64,000 nucleotides of DNA, from assembly GCF_004114795.1 (NCBI RefSeq), contig NZ_CP035311.1, positions 2,790,001 to 2,854,000 on the forward strand, written 5' to 3'. Below are positions 34,889 to 44,470 of the stretch, piece by piece; positions within the stretch are counted from its first letter, which is position 1, and each line of letters opens with the position of its first letter. The notes under the pieces were generated by a model. The model was not told where the DNA came from. It made no database searches and saw only the letters and a list, made by a program, of their open reading frames with translations. Source of the stretch: Janthinobacterium sp. 17J80-10 (GTDB taxonomy: Bacteria; Pseudomonadota; Gammaproteobacteria; Burkholderiales; Burkholderiaceae_D). The position numbers were made by a program, and so were the translations under genes.

Positions 34889-37800
34889 TTACCCCGCGCT
34901 CAGTTGTTTCTGCACTAGCTGGTAATACATGCCCTTTCTTGCCACGAGTTCGTCATGCCGCCCCTGCTCGACAATGGCACCTTCGTACAGCACGAGAATT
35001 TTGTCAGCGCGCATGATGGTGGAAAGGCGGTGCGCAATGATGACCGCCGTGCGCCCTTTCAGGATTTCACTCATGTTGCCAATGATATTGCTCTCGGACT
35101 GGGTGTCCAGCGCCGACGTGGCTTCGTCAAAGATCAACAGGCGCGGGTCGTGGTACAGCGCGCGGGCAATGCACAGGCGCTGGATCTGTCCGCCCGAAAG
35201 ACCCACCCCGCGTTCGCCCACGACTTGTTCGTAGCGCAAGGGCAGCTTGCTGATGAAGGCGTGGGCATCGGCCATCTTGGCCACTTCCTCGATACGGCGG
35301 CGGTCCGGGCTGTCGTCGCCGCTGGCGATATTTTCCGCGACCGTCCCGGAAAACAGCAGGTTGCTCTGCATGACATAGCCCACCTGGGCGCGGTAATACT
35401 CCTTGTCGATCAGGCTCATTTCATAGCCATCCACCGTCATCTTGCCTTCGGTGGGCGGATAAAAGCCCACCAGCAGCTTGGCCAGCGTCGTCTTGCCGGA
35501 GCCGCTGCGCCCGACAATGGCAACCAGCTCGCCCGGCTTGATTTCCAGGTTGATGTTTTCCAGCACATAGGCGGTTTCTTCGCCGCCATAGCGGAAATAA
35601 AGCCCTTCGAGGCGGATGTCGCCCTGCAGGTCGGGCAGCAAGACCCGCGAAGCCAGGTCTTCCGGCTTTTGCTCAGGCTCCATGTCGAGCACGTCGCCCA
35701 GCCGCTCCATGGCCACGCCGGCATCGTTCAACTGGTTCCACAGGCCGACCAGCCCCATCAGCGGCGACAGCACGCTGCCCATCAGGGCATTGAAAGCGAT
35801 CAGCTGGCCGATGGTGAGTTCGCGCGCCAGCACCAGGCTCGCGCCCATCCACAGGATGGCGATGGTGGTGGCGGCATTGAGAATCTGGCTGATCAGCGAG
35901 ACGAAGATATGGAAGGTTTGCGCGCGGTACTGGACGTCCAGCGCCTTGGCATACTTGCGTTCCCATTTCAGCCGGACCGGGCGCTCGATGCCCATGCCCT
36001 TGATGGTTTCGACGCCGCCCAGCGCTTCCATCAGGAAGGACTGGGAATCGGTGGAAACATTGAACACTTCTCGGGCGTAATTCTTCAGCTTCGGCGTCGC
36101 CAATACCGTCAGCGCGATGATCGGGATGATGAATGCGATCAGCAGCAGCGTCATCTTGACGTTATAGAAAAACATGATGGTGAAATAAATAAACACCATC
36201 AAGAGATTCAGCACGGTCGTGACCGTCGATTCGGTCAGGAAGGCGCGGATGGTGTGGTTTTCCTGGAATCGCGCCAGAATGTCGCCGGTCTTGCGCTTGG
36301 CGAAAAACGAAAACGGCAGTGACATGGCATGCTTGAAGAAGTGCGACATCATGGCGAAATCCATGTTGCGCACCATGAAATTGGCCAGGAAGGCGCGGAT
36401 CGTCGTCATCAACTGGGTAAACAGGTTCGATATCACCAGGCCCAGGATCAGCAGGTGCAGCAGGCTGACATTCTGGTGCACGATGACGCCATCGAGAATA
36501 TTCTGGATGATTATTGGCGGCACCAGGCCCAGCACCTGGATCACGAAGGTCGCCAGGAACAGATGCGCCAGGATCTTGCGGTAAGGCTGCAGGTAGGCGA
36601 CGAAGCGCACCCAGGGCGAGCGTGCTGCTGCCAGTTGCGCCATATTCTGGCCAGGCGTAAAGAGCAGGCAGGTGCCGCTCCAGCCGCGCTCGAACTCGGC
36701 CACGTCCAGCTTGCGAAAGCCCAGCGCCGGGTCGGCCAGCCATACCTGGTCCTTGGAGACGCCATAGACCACGACGTAGTGATAGCCTTCCCAGTGCACG
36801 ATGAAGGGCAACTCGAACCCCTGCAACGCCTCGAAGGTGCATTGCACGCCGCGCGCCGTAAAGCCGAGGGATTCGCCGGCGCGCGCCAGGCTGTCGAGTG
36901 TTGCCCCCTGGGTCGTGACATTGGCGAGTTCGCGCAGCTTGCCCAAGGTCATGGAAATGCCGTAATGCTTGCAAATCATTGCCAGGCAGGCAGCGCCGCA
37001 GTCCATTTCCTCCGCCTGCTCGACCCAGGCAAAACGGCGGATCAGCTTTTCGCCGAATTGCGGTTTCGATTGCAGGTCCAGCACGACGGGGCGCTTGCGG
37101 CGTTCCGCCAGTTTCTTTTGGCGCTCCAGCTCGCGCTCGATGTAGCGCATGCGCTCTTCAAGCACTTCGCGCAGCTTGGGATTGCGCTCCAGGATCTGGT
37201 GCACGGTTTTTTCCGGGATGACCAGGAGCGTCGCATCCGTGACGGCGACGACCGTCGCTAGCTGCTCCTGGCGCATGAGGCAGGCCTTCTCGCCGAAGAT
37301 ATCGCCGGGTCCGAGCGTGGCCAGTACATAATCATCGCCGCCCTCGCTGCGCAGGATCTTCACCTGGCCGTGACGCACCACGTACAGGCGGCGGTCTTCG
37401 CGCGCATCCTGCTTGAGGATTTCGCGCCCGGCGGTAACGCGCTTGGCGCCGACGCTGCGCACGAACTCTTCCAGCTCGCCCCTGTCCACCTTGCCTTTCA
37501 GGTCGAACAGGCGCGCCACCAGGCCGCCGGCCGAACTGATCGCCACATAGCTGGCGATATAGTCTTGCGCCGCGGGATTTTGCGCCAGCAGCGGCGCAAT
37601 TGCCGCGCGCGGAATGAACAGCAGTTCGGACTTGCCGGACGAGCGCACCGAATATTCATGCCGGTGTTCGCGCAGCATGGCCAGCTCGGAAATCACCTCG
37701 CCGGTCTTGCGTACGCCCAGGCTGCTCTCCTTGCCCCGTTCTTCGGTAAATACCCGCACCGATCCGGACTTCACAATAAAAAGGCCCTCGGCTGCTTCGC

Positions 37801-37972
37801 CGGCATGGCAGACACTGTCGCCAAAGGCAAAAAAGCGCGATTGCGCCTGCGCCGCCAGGCTTTCCAGGGCAGCACGGGAAAACGGCGCAAGAAGCTCGAC
37901 CGTGCCAAGGAAGTCGGCCAGGGAATGCGTGCTGACGGCGGCGCTGGCGGGATTATCGGAAGATGCGTCCAT
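34889..37972 (-). CDS. C39-peptidase ABC exporter with two cyclic-nucleotide-binding-like domains
   Basis: A 1,027-aa inner-membrane protein. Two cNMP-binding-fold domains come first (about 22-145 and 160-275), then a short coiled coil (270-295). A C39 peptidase domain follows (about 312-440) with Gln319, Cys325 (DCGAACLAM), His398 (EGYHYVVV) and Asp414 (LADPAL). A six-helix ABC membrane domain (about 460-745) and an ATPase domain end it (GRSGSGKT 821-828, LSGGQ 925-929, LLIFDE 945-950, His981). It should cut leaders after Gly-Gly and export the cores. The start at 37972 avoids overlap with the isomerase gene. The cNMP-C39-ABC arrangement resembles cyanobacterial HetC-type transporters, so export may be gated by a nucleotide or by interaction. 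It lies between the isomerase and the sigma-54 activator. Confidence 0.93.
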   Translation of the reverse strand: MDASSDNPASAAVSTHSLADFLGTVELLAPFSRAALESLAAQAQSRFFAFGDSVCHAGEAAEGLFIVKSGSVRVFTEERGKESSLGVRKTGEVISELAMLREHRHEYSVRSSGKSELLFIPRAAIAPLLAQNPAAQDYIASYVAISSAGGLVARLFDLKGKVDRGELEEFVRSVGAKRVTAGREILKQDAREDRRLYVVRHGQVKILRSEGGDDYVLATLGPGDIFGEKACLMRQEQLATVVAVTDATLLVIPEKTVHQILERNPKLREVLEERMRYIERELERQKKLAERRKRPVVLDLQSKPQFGEKLIRRFAWVEQAEEMDCGAACLAMICKHYGISMTLGKLRELANVTTQGATLDSLARAGESLGFTARGVQCTFEALQGFELPFIVHWEGYHYVVVYGVSKDQVWLADPALGFRKLDVAEFERGWSGTCLLFTPGQNMAQLAAARSPWVRFVAYLQPYRKILAHLFLATFVIQVLGLVPPIIIQNILDGVIVHQNVSLLHLLILGLVISNLFTQLMTTIRAFLANFMVRNMDFAMMSHFFKHAMSLPFSFFAKRKTGDILARFQENHTIRAFLTESTVTTVLNLLMVFIYFTIMFFYNVKMTLLLIAFIIPIIALTVLATPKLKNYAREVFNVSTDSQSFLMEALGGVETIKGMGIERPVRLKWERKYAKALDVQYRAQTFHIFVSLISQILNAATTIAILWMGASLVLARELTIGQLIAFNALMGSVLSPLMGLVGLWNQLNDAGVAMERLGDVLDMEPEQKPEDLASRVLLPDLQGDIRLEGLYFRYGGEETAYVLENINLEIKPGELVAIVGRSGSGKTTLAKLLVGFYPPTEGKMTVDGYEMSLIDKEYYRAQVGYVMQSNLLFSGTVAENIASGDDSPDRRRIEEVAKMADAHAFISKLPLRYEQVVGERGVGLSGGQIQRLCIARALYHDPRLLIFDEATSALDTQSESNIIGNMSEILKGRTAVIIAHRLSTIMRADKILVLYEGAIVEQGRHDELVARKGMYYQLVQKQLSAG

Positions 37973-37989
37973 GGGATGACGGCGCCCGC

Positions 37990-38742
37990 TCAATGCGTCT
38001 CGATGATGTGCTCCTGGGAACGCGCCTGCAGCCATTCCTCGCGCAGAAGACGGCGCACTTCGGTCGATGTATCCTCATCCAGCGTGGCGGGATACTTGGC
38101 GTTGACCGCAAAAATTTCATAAAACTCGCCATCGGCCGCGGGAAACGGCCCCAGCAGGTCGCCCACGGCGGCATTGAACACCTTGGCCTCGACATCGGTC
38201 TTGAGCGAGCCGCGCAAGACCTTGCCGATCACGCCACCGTGTTCGCGCGTATCGGCAATCGAATGCTCGCGCGCCATTTCGGCAAAACTCTCCGGGTCTT
38301 CCTGCAAAAAGGAAATCATTTCCCTGGCCTTGCCCTCCGTGTCCAGGACGATGTGGCTGACTTCGATGCTGTCGAACTTGGGCGAATGCAGCTGGAAATA
38401 CTCTTCCACTGCGCGCTCGTTGCAGACTTTCTCCATCATTTTTTCCTGATAGAGGCTGTCGGTAATGAAGGCTTCAAAATCGTCGAGGCTGATGCCAAGC
38501 GCATCGAAATAGTGATTGGTGTCGGCCGCGCGGTGTAATCCCTGGATCCGGCGGAACTGGTCGGCGCGCTCCTGGATGTCATCGGCAACAACTGCGATAC
38601 CCGCCCTCTTTGCCGCCCGAACAGTGAGCTTGTCTCGTACCAGTTGCTCGATCAGCCCCTGGAACTGTCCTGTCAGTTTCAAAATCTTGATGAAATCGTC
38701 GACTTCCACGACTTCATCGTCGATCCGCACGATTGCTGTCAT
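37990..38742 (-). CDS. Parvulin-type peptidyl-prolyl isomerase (SurA/PrsA-like)
   Basis: A 250-aa protein with a helical N-terminal chaperone-like part (about 1-110) and a parvulin rotamase domain (about 115-215; VSHIVLDTEGKA, FAEMAREHSI, HGGVIGKVLRG, AVGDLLGPF). The start is set at 38740-38742, where AGGAG precedes MTAIVRIDDE. No signal peptide is seen, so it may act in the cytoplasm, for example holding peptide precursors for the exporter. It is first in a three-gene operon: isomerase, C39 exporter, sigma-54 activator. Isomerases are known partners of some peptide export loci. Confidence 0.85.
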   Translation of the reverse strand: MTAIVRIDDEVVEVDDFIKILKLTGQFQGLIEQLVRDKLTVRAAKRAGIAVVADDIQERADQFRRIQGLHRAADTNHYFDALGISLDDFEAFITDSLYQEKMMEKVCNERAVEEYFQLHSPKFDSIEVSHIVLDTEGKAREMISFLQEDPESFAEMAREHSIADTREHGGVIGKVLRGSLKTDVEAKVFNAAVGDLLGPFPAADGEFYEIFAVNAKYPATLDEDTSTEVRRLLREEWLQARSQEHIIETH

Positions 38743-39058
38743 ATCCTGTGCTCCTTGCCCCGAATGCATTCCCATAACGGCAACCACGCGTTTACAGGAT
38801 GAAATTCAGTATGGCGTGATGAAATATTTTGAATTCTCGCAACCAGATTTAGACGGTATGCCCAAGCCTGCGGTTCAGGCAGCGGCAAGTAAATTGGAGA
38901 ATGCGCAACTGCCTGATCGCTTGTGCTGCTTCCTGCTTTTTAAATTGCCAGCCGCCGCTAGCCGATCGGCATGAAAATTCCAGGCCCTGATTCATGCCGC
39001 ACCCAGTAGTGCATCCTTTAAAATGCCAATTATTTAACCCACCGAAACAAAAACAGGC
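38743..39058. other. Divergent promoter region
   Basis: 316 bp between the isomerase operon and the antiporter gene. I searched by eye for a GG-N10-GC sigma-54 promoter facing the exporter operon and found none. A minus-strand ORF reaching into it has no ribosome-binding site and overlaps the antiporter gene. Confidence 0.45.
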
Positions 39059-40693
39059 ATGGATTCCATCGAAGTCGTCTTGGCAATGCTGCTGGCGGTT
39101 GTTGCGAGCGGTTATCTGGTTCGCGCGTTGCCAGTCTCGTTGCCTTTGCCGCTGGTGCAAATTGCCCTGGGCGCAGTCATTTCTGGCGTATTCAAGCAAG
39201 GCGTCATGCTGGATCCGCATATATTCTTTCTGCTGTTCTTGCCGCCGCTGCTGTTTCTCGACGGCTGGCGCATTCCGAAGGATGGCCTGTTCCGCGACAA
39301 GGCGACAATCCTGGAACTGGCGCTGGGCCTGGTGATCTTTACCGTCCTGGGCATCGGCCTGCTGGTGCACTGGATGATTCCTTCCATGCCGCTGCCGGTG
39401 GCCTTCGCGCTGGCCGCGATCGTTTCGCCGACCGACCCGGTGGCGGTTTCATCGATCGCCGCGCGCGTGCCGATCCCCAAGCGGCTGATGCACATCCTGG
39501 AAGGCGAATCCCTGCTGAATGACGCATCGGGCCTGGTGTGCTTCCGCTTCGCGGTCGCGGCAATGCTGACGGGCGGCTTTTCGCTGGCGGGGGCATCGCT
39601 GACCTTCCTTTGGGTCGCCTGCGCGGGCCTGGGGATCGGTGCCGGCATTACCGCGGCAATCAGCTTCGCCCAGCGCTGGCTGTCGCGCCACTTCGGCGAA
39701 GACGCGGGCTCGCCGATCCTGATCAGCCTGCTGACGCCTTTCGCTGCCTACATGACGGCCGAACTGGTGCATGCCTCCGGCATCCTGGCGGCTGTGGCCG
39801 CCGGCATCACTATGAGCTACGTCGAATTGAGCGGCCGCGCGCTGGCGACCACACGCCTGCAACGGGCGGCGGTCTGGGATACCGTGCAATTCACCCTGAA
39901 CGGCATCATGTTCGTGCTTTTGGGCGAACAACTCCCCGGGATCCTGCGGGGCGCCATGCACACCGTCGAGCAGGGCGAACACCTTGGCCCCTGGTGGCTG
40001 GCCGGCTATGGCCTGGCAATCAGCATCGGCCTGATCGTCTTGCGATTTCTCTGGGTCTGGGCATCGCTGCGCCTGACCCTGTTTCGCCGGGGCGCAAGCG
40101 TGGAACAGCCGCTCAAGCTGCATTGGCGCCTGGTGCTGGCGACATCGCTGGCCGGAGTGCGCGGCGCCATCACGCTGGCAGGCGTGATGAGCTTGCCCTT
40201 GCTGCTTCCTGACGGCACGGCCTTCCCGGCGCGGGACCTGGCGATCTTTCTTGCCACCGCGGTGATCCTGGTAACCATGGTGACGGCAAGCATCGGGCTG
40301 CCGCGCCTGCTGCGCGGCCTGGAACTGCCCGAAGAAACGACGGAGTTGCAGGAAGAAGACCTGGCGCGCCAGCATGCCGCCAGCGCGGCCATTGCCGCTG
40401 TCGAAAAATCACGGCAAGGCGTCCAGCACGATACCGCCGAATCGGATATCCATGCCCAGGCGGCGGCGCGGGTGACGGCACTGTACCAGCGCCGGCTGAG
40501 CGGCAGTGCCGGCGGCGAACGCGAAGCCGGGCAATTGCGCAAAGCAGACCAGGCCGAGCGCGCCCTGCGCCTGGCAGGACTGGAAGCTGAAAGGGAGGCC
40601 ATCTTCCACCTGGCACGGCAATCGCGCATATCCGACGCCACCTCGCGCAAGCTGGTGCGCGAAATCGACTTGATCGAATCACGCTACCACTGA
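39059..40693 (+). CDS. Na+/H+ antiporter, CPA1 family
   Basis: A 544-aa inner-membrane cation/proton antiporter. About 12 membrane helices span residues 1-410, with the typical IVSPTDPVAVSSI and LEGESLLNDASGLV motifs that carry the ion-binding Asp residues. A hydrophilic cytoplasmic tail of about 130 residues (rich in Ala, Glu, Arg) follows. It should exchange Na+ or K+ for H+ in pH and salt homeostasis. It stands alone and is convergent with the acyltransferase gene. Confidence 0.9.
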   Translation: MDSIEVVLAMLLAVVASGYLVRALPVSLPLPLVQIALGAVISGVFKQGVMLDPHIFFLLFLPPLLFLDGWRIPKDGLFRDKATILELALGLVIFTVLGIGLLVHWMIPSMPLPVAFALAAIVSPTDPVAVSSIAARVPIPKRLMHILEGESLLNDASGLVCFRFAVAAMLTGGFSLAGASLTFLWVACAGLGIGAGITAAISFAQRWLSRHFGEDAGSPILISLLTPFAAYMTAELVHASGILAAVAAGITMSYVELSGRALATTRLQRAAVWDTVQFTLNGIMFVLLGEQLPGILRGAMHTVEQGEHLGPWWLAGYGLAISIGLIVLRFLWVWASLRLTLFRRGASVEQPLKLHWRLVLATSLAGVRGAITLAGVMSLPLLLPDGTAFPARDLAIFLATAVILVTMVTASIGLPRLLRGLELPEETTELQEEDLARQHAASAAIAAVEKSRQGVQHDTAESDIHAQAAARVTALYQRRLSGSAGGEREAGQLRKADQAERALRLAGLEAEREAIFHLARQSRISDATSRKLVREIDLIESRYH

Positions 40694-40699
40694 TCGCCC

Positions 40700-41842
40700 T
40701 TACTTTTGCATATAAGCGGAAAACTTCCTGGCGACGAAAATGGCGAAACTTTCAACGTGGCGGAAAACGTGCGCAACCCCGAAACATACCAGCAGGCTGG
40801 CTGCCACATTGAACTGGACATTCCCTTCCGTATAGCCTTGTTCCGTTCCCCGCAGGTATAACATCATGCCGCTCGAAAAGGTACAGATCACAATGAAGTG
40901 CGTCAGATAAATCGGGAATGAAATGCTGCCGAGGTAGCGCGACAGGGGGTTTTCGAGGAAGCGCCGAAACGGCCCATGGAACGCGGCAGCGAAGACCATG
41001 GCGCTGGCGGCCAGGATGGACAGGAAATCGCTGCGCATGATTTGCGGCACCGGCAGCCCGCGCCCGCGCAGGCTGACGGTCGAGTAGTAGACCGCCCCGG
41101 CCAGCAGCAGGGGCACGGCAAAACGCAGCTTCTGGAATACCACCTTGTCGCGATGGTGGTAACACAGCGCGATGCACATGCCAGTCATGAAAGAGAAGTA
41201 ATAAATATTCTTGGTCAGGAAAAAATAGACCAGGATCGCCGCGATAAAAAACAGGCGTTTTTTCAGGTGCAAAAACAGAGCGCACACTGCAAACACGATA
41301 AACGAGCCAAACAGCTCGACCGGCATCGTCCACAGGATGGGATTGTACGAGCGCGTCACATCGCTCGTGACAAATACCCCGTACAGGCCGAACTTCATGC
41401 TCTCCAGCAGGTCCGGCGCAAAGCCGTAGAAATTGGTCAGCCAGTTATTCCCTGTCACCTTGCCTGCGTCGATGTTGTAAAACAGCCGTGCAGCCAGCAA
41501 GAGGTAAGCGAATAGCGAGGCAAACAGGATGGGAATGGCCAAGCGCAGGTAGCGGCGCGCGCACAGCGCCGTCAGCAGGCTCAGGCGATGTGTCTGGATA
41601 TAGCCGATGGATAAGGCAAAGCCGGACAGCACGAAAAAAATGAACACCGCCAGGTTGCCATCGGTAGGAAACGCCCAGTACCACCCGGCGTAAGTCGTAG
41701 AACTTCCCGATACGAAAAATACCAGCAAGTGGCTCAGTACCACCATCAGGGCTGCCCATCCCCGCAATCCGTCCAGAAACGCCAGGCGATCCTGTACAGC
41801 GGGGGTTTCGACAACCACATTTACATTATTTACTTGCGTCAT
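40700..41842 (-). CDS. Acyltransferase family 3 membrane protein
   Basis: A 380-aa integral membrane protein with about ten helices and the family signature near the N-terminus (FLDGLRGWAALMVVLSH; the His is the presumed catalytic residue). Members transfer acetyl or other acyl groups to surface sugars, for example O-antigen or exopolysaccharide. No polysaccharide genes are adjacent, so the acceptor is unknown. Confidence 0.88.
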   Translation of the reverse strand: MTQVNNVNVVVETPAVQDRLAFLDGLRGWAALMVVLSHLLVFFVSGSSTTYAGWYWAFPTDGNLAVFIFFVLSGFALSIGYIQTHRLSLLTALCARRYLRLAIPILFASLFAYLLLAARLFYNIDAGKVTGNNWLTNFYGFAPDLLESMKFGLYGVFVTSDVTRSYNPILWTMPVELFGSFIVFAVCALFLHLKKRLFFIAAILVYFFLTKNIYYFSFMTGMCIALCYHHRDKVVFQKLRFAVPLLLAGAVYYSTVSLRGRGLPVPQIMRSDFLSILAASAMVFAAAFHGPFRRFLENPLSRYLGSISFPIYLTHFIVICTFSSGMMLYLRGTEQGYTEGNVQFNVAASLLVCFGVAHVFRHVESFAIFVARKFSAYMQK

Positions 41843-42333
41843 GATGGCGGCGCGAAGCGCCAGGTTGGAAAAGTAAGTACCGCATGATCGATGCGCCAGG
41901 AACCGGTCATGGATATTGCCAGATTGAAGCCCGCGCAGGATACAAGAGTGTCCCGCCTGGCGTCAATTCGTGCAGATTTTCTGGCTTTCACCGCGCCTGA
42001 TGTTGTTTTTTTTCCGCTCCCTGCACCCGGTTCGCCTGCCTGCATCCCGCATGGCGCGGCCCCGCCAGCCGCGTCCTTGCTGCGTGAATGACCCTGATTT
42101 TCTGGGCTAGCGGCCCCAAGCACGCTCACCTTAAACGCCAGATCCGGGTATCTAACGGGTTGAGATATTAAAAAGTTGCATAACTGATATCACAACAAGA
42201 AAGCATACGAAAGTTGCCATAAAGTCTATATTTCATTGCAATTACTGCGATGCAGCATAAGCGACCTATCGGATCGCCAGTTTATGCATGAATCGCAGCG
42301 CACAAAAAACCATGAATTCCAGGGAGTTTGACA
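41843..42333. other. Intergenic region
   Basis: About 490 bp. A minus-strand ORF at 41839-42129 has no ribosome-binding site or recognisable domain and overlaps the acyltransferase start, so I do not call it. The segment 42150-42300 is AT-rich and probably holds the promoter of the next gene. Confidence 0.45.
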
Positions 42334-43902
42334 ATGAATTTAACCCGAACATTTCATTTACTGGCTGCCATGCTGGGTGCCAGTCTCTGCCTGTACGGCG
42401 GCACCGCCGCAGCCCAGAGCACGGCAAAACTGCATAACCTTTCCCTGCCTTACCTGGGATGGTCTTACCCGACCGCGCCCACCACGCTGGAAACCGACCT
42501 GAAATTTCTGGCAGATCCGGCTACCACTGCCGGCTGGTTTTTGGCCCACCAGTTCGGACTGGACGACGCCAACGGCATCAACAAGAGCGGCGGCTACATT
42601 GGACTGCAAACGAATACGTTGAACATCAATGCCAAAGGCGTGATTTTTTCCATCTGGGATGCCACTGTGGCAACCCCGGGACCGGGCGCGACCTGCCAGC
42701 CTTTCGGCGGCGAAGGCGTCGGCATGCAATGCTACAAGGCCTATCCCTGGGTCGCCGGCAAGACTTACCGGCTGCGTGTGGTCAATGAGCGCGGCAGCAC
42801 CTTCAACGGCTACATCATTGACATGAGCACGACCACACCAACTGCCACCTACATTGGCCAGATCCAGGCGCCCGCTGGTTCCGTTACCTTTGCTCGCGGC
42901 AGTGTCCAGTGGGCCGAATTCTATTCGCAGTTTCCTGCCAATTGCGCCGACTATCCCTATATCAAGGCGCAGTGGTCACGCCCGAAAGGCAATGACGGTG
43001 CCATCCTGGCTGCGCAGCCAACCATGCAATACGCTGAAACGCCTTATTGCAAGAACGCGGCAGTCTTCAGCAGCGGCGCCGATTACATCATGGAAGGCGG
43101 CAATCCCGGCGCAAGCACCCGGCAGCACCTGACCAATTCGACCAACAAATACGTCAACCAGGCCACGACCAACGAGGCTTGCGGCGGCGCCGGACTGAAA
43201 GCGGATACGGGAACAATTGCGGCCTGTACCGGCCTGGTTCGTGTACCCCTGGCTGGCGGCAAGGTCGCCCTGCAGGCGGAAAACGGCAATTACCTCAGCT
43301 GCGCCGGCGGTGGCGGAAGCACAGTCGCGGCCTCCGCCAGGACCGTCTCGACGAATGAAACATTCACCGAGACCCTTGCGTCCGGCAAGGTGTCGTACAA
43401 GAGCAGCGGCGGACGCTACCTGACTGTTGCCAGCTATGGCACCCTGGACCTGAAATGCAGCGCCTATTTCGCCGGCACCACGGAAAAATTTACGCCGTTT
43501 GCCAACAAGGCGCGCACGTCGACCGTCACAGTCTCCAGCGAAAACCCTGTCTCCAGCCAGACCGGCATCAAGGCGATCGACGGCAGCGCCACCGGTTTCC
43601 CGGTCGACCAGACGCGCGAATGGACTACCAATGGCGAAAATGTCGGCGCCTGGATCCAGTTGAAGTGGGCTGTGGCCACGCCGGTCAAGCAAGTGATCCT
43701 GTATGACCGCCCCAACCTGTATGACCAGATCCTCGGCGGCACCCTGCTGTTCAGCGATGGCTCCAGCATCCCGGTCGGCGCCCTGCCCAATGATGGCAGT
43801 CCGCTCAGCATCAACTTCACCAGCAAGAACGTCAGCTGGGTGAAATTCCGGGTCGATCAGGCAACGGGCTGGGTCGGACTGGCGGAACTGGAAGTCTTTT
43901 AA
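42334..43902 (+). CDS. Secreted protein with DUF3472-like, fascin-like and discoidin-like domains
   Basis: About 522 aa from the ATG at 42334, which follows AGGGAG; a TTG six bases earlier is less likely. A signal peptide ends near AAAQS. Residues about 30-240 resemble DUF3472. Residues about 290-385 look like a beta-trefoil (fascin/ricin-like: KVALQAENGNYLSC, SGGRYLTVASYG). The last ~130 residues look like an F5/8 type C (discoidin) sugar-binding fold. This suggests an extracellular carbohydrate-binding protein. It overlaps the end of the convergent DUF2721 gene by 4 bp. Confidence 0.75.
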   Translation: MNLTRTFHLLAAMLGASLCLYGGTAAAQSTAKLHNLSLPYLGWSYPTAPTTLETDLKFLADPATTAGWFLAHQFGLDDANGINKSGGYIGLQTNTLNINAKGVIFSIWDATVATPGPGATCQPFGGEGVGMQCYKAYPWVAGKTYRLRVVNERGSTFNGYIIDMSTTTPTATYIGQIQAPAGSVTFARGSVQWAEFYSQFPANCADYPYIKAQWSRPKGNDGAILAAQPTMQYAETPYCKNAAVFSSGADYIMEGGNPGASTRQHLTNSTNKYVNQATTNEACGGAGLKADTGTIAACTGLVRVPLAGGKVALQAENGNYLSCAGGGGSTVAASARTVSTNETFTETLASGKVSYKSSGGRYLTVASYGTLDLKCSAYFAGTTEKFTPFANKARTSTVTVSSENPVSSQTGIKAIDGSATGFPVDQTREWTTNGENVGAWIQLKWAVATPVKQVILYDRPNLYDQILGGTLLFSDGSSIPVGALPNDGSPLSINFTSKNVSWVKFRVDQATGWVGLAELEVF

Positions 43903-44387
43903 AAACCCACTCGCAGGCTGGCCCGGGTGCTTTGCACAGCAAGGAAAATCTCGCGCAGAAATGCGGTCAGGCCGCAGATAAAGGCCAGCATGGCAAGGAT
44001 GAACAGGCCGGCAATGACTGCAGACAGTTTAATTGCCAAAAATGCATCAATAAATGCACTGGCAATCATGACACCGACTATCAGGCCGCAAATAACCTCG
44101 CTGGTGAGGGCGATGTAAATCATGCGCAGCCGGCGCCCAAGCAAGCCGAGTTCAAGCTGCTTGAAAGCGGCTTCGTCGTCCGTGACGGGCGTTTCCGGTT
44201 TTCTTTCCAGGACGCGGATGCGATCAACGATGCGCACCAGGCGATTGGTCAGTACGCCGATAATCGTACCTACGGCTGTAAGAAGGAATACGGGGGCAAC
44301 TGCCAGTTGAATGACGTGCGTAACGTCATCGACTTGAACGAAGGGAAACAGAACAAACTCCTTCCTTTTGGAAACGGCCAAGGCCAA
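43899..44387 (-). CDS. DUF2721 membrane protein
   Basis: About 150-162 aa with an N-terminal helix (VIQLAVAPVFLLTAVGTIIG), a charged middle (RLVRIVDRIRVLERKP) and two C-terminal helices, the DUF2721 layout. The start is uncertain. The full frame begins with TTG and there is no ATG before the conserved part; an AAGGAG near 44360 points to a start around 44351 with a CTG codon. Function unknown. Confidence 0.72.
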   Translation of the reverse strand: MALAVSKRKEFVLFPFVQVDDVTHVIQLAVAPVFLLTAVGTIIGVLTNRLVRIVDRIRVLERKPETPVTDDEAAFKQLELGLLGRRLRMIYIALTSEVICGLIVGVMIASAFIDAFLAIKLSAVIAGLFILAMLAFICGLTAFLREIFLAVQSTRASLRVGF

Positions 44388-44422
44388 TGCTAGCTAGTGT
44401 AGCAATTTTGGCTTGCCCGCAA

Positions 44423-44452
44423 CACCAGCGCAACAGTAAAAACGCGCTGGTG
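44423..44452. terminator. Hairpin downstream of infA
   Basis: Perfect 9-bp stem CACCAGCGC / GCGCTGGTG with a 12-nt loop, 19 bp after the infA stop on the minus strand. There is no clear T-run. Confidence 0.5.
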
Positions 44453-44470
44453 GGAGTCTGGGTGCCGTGC

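Noticed and set aside
41839-42129. 96-aa minus-strand ORF upstream of the acyltransferase
   Set aside because: It overlaps the acyltransferase start and has no ribosome-binding site or known motif.
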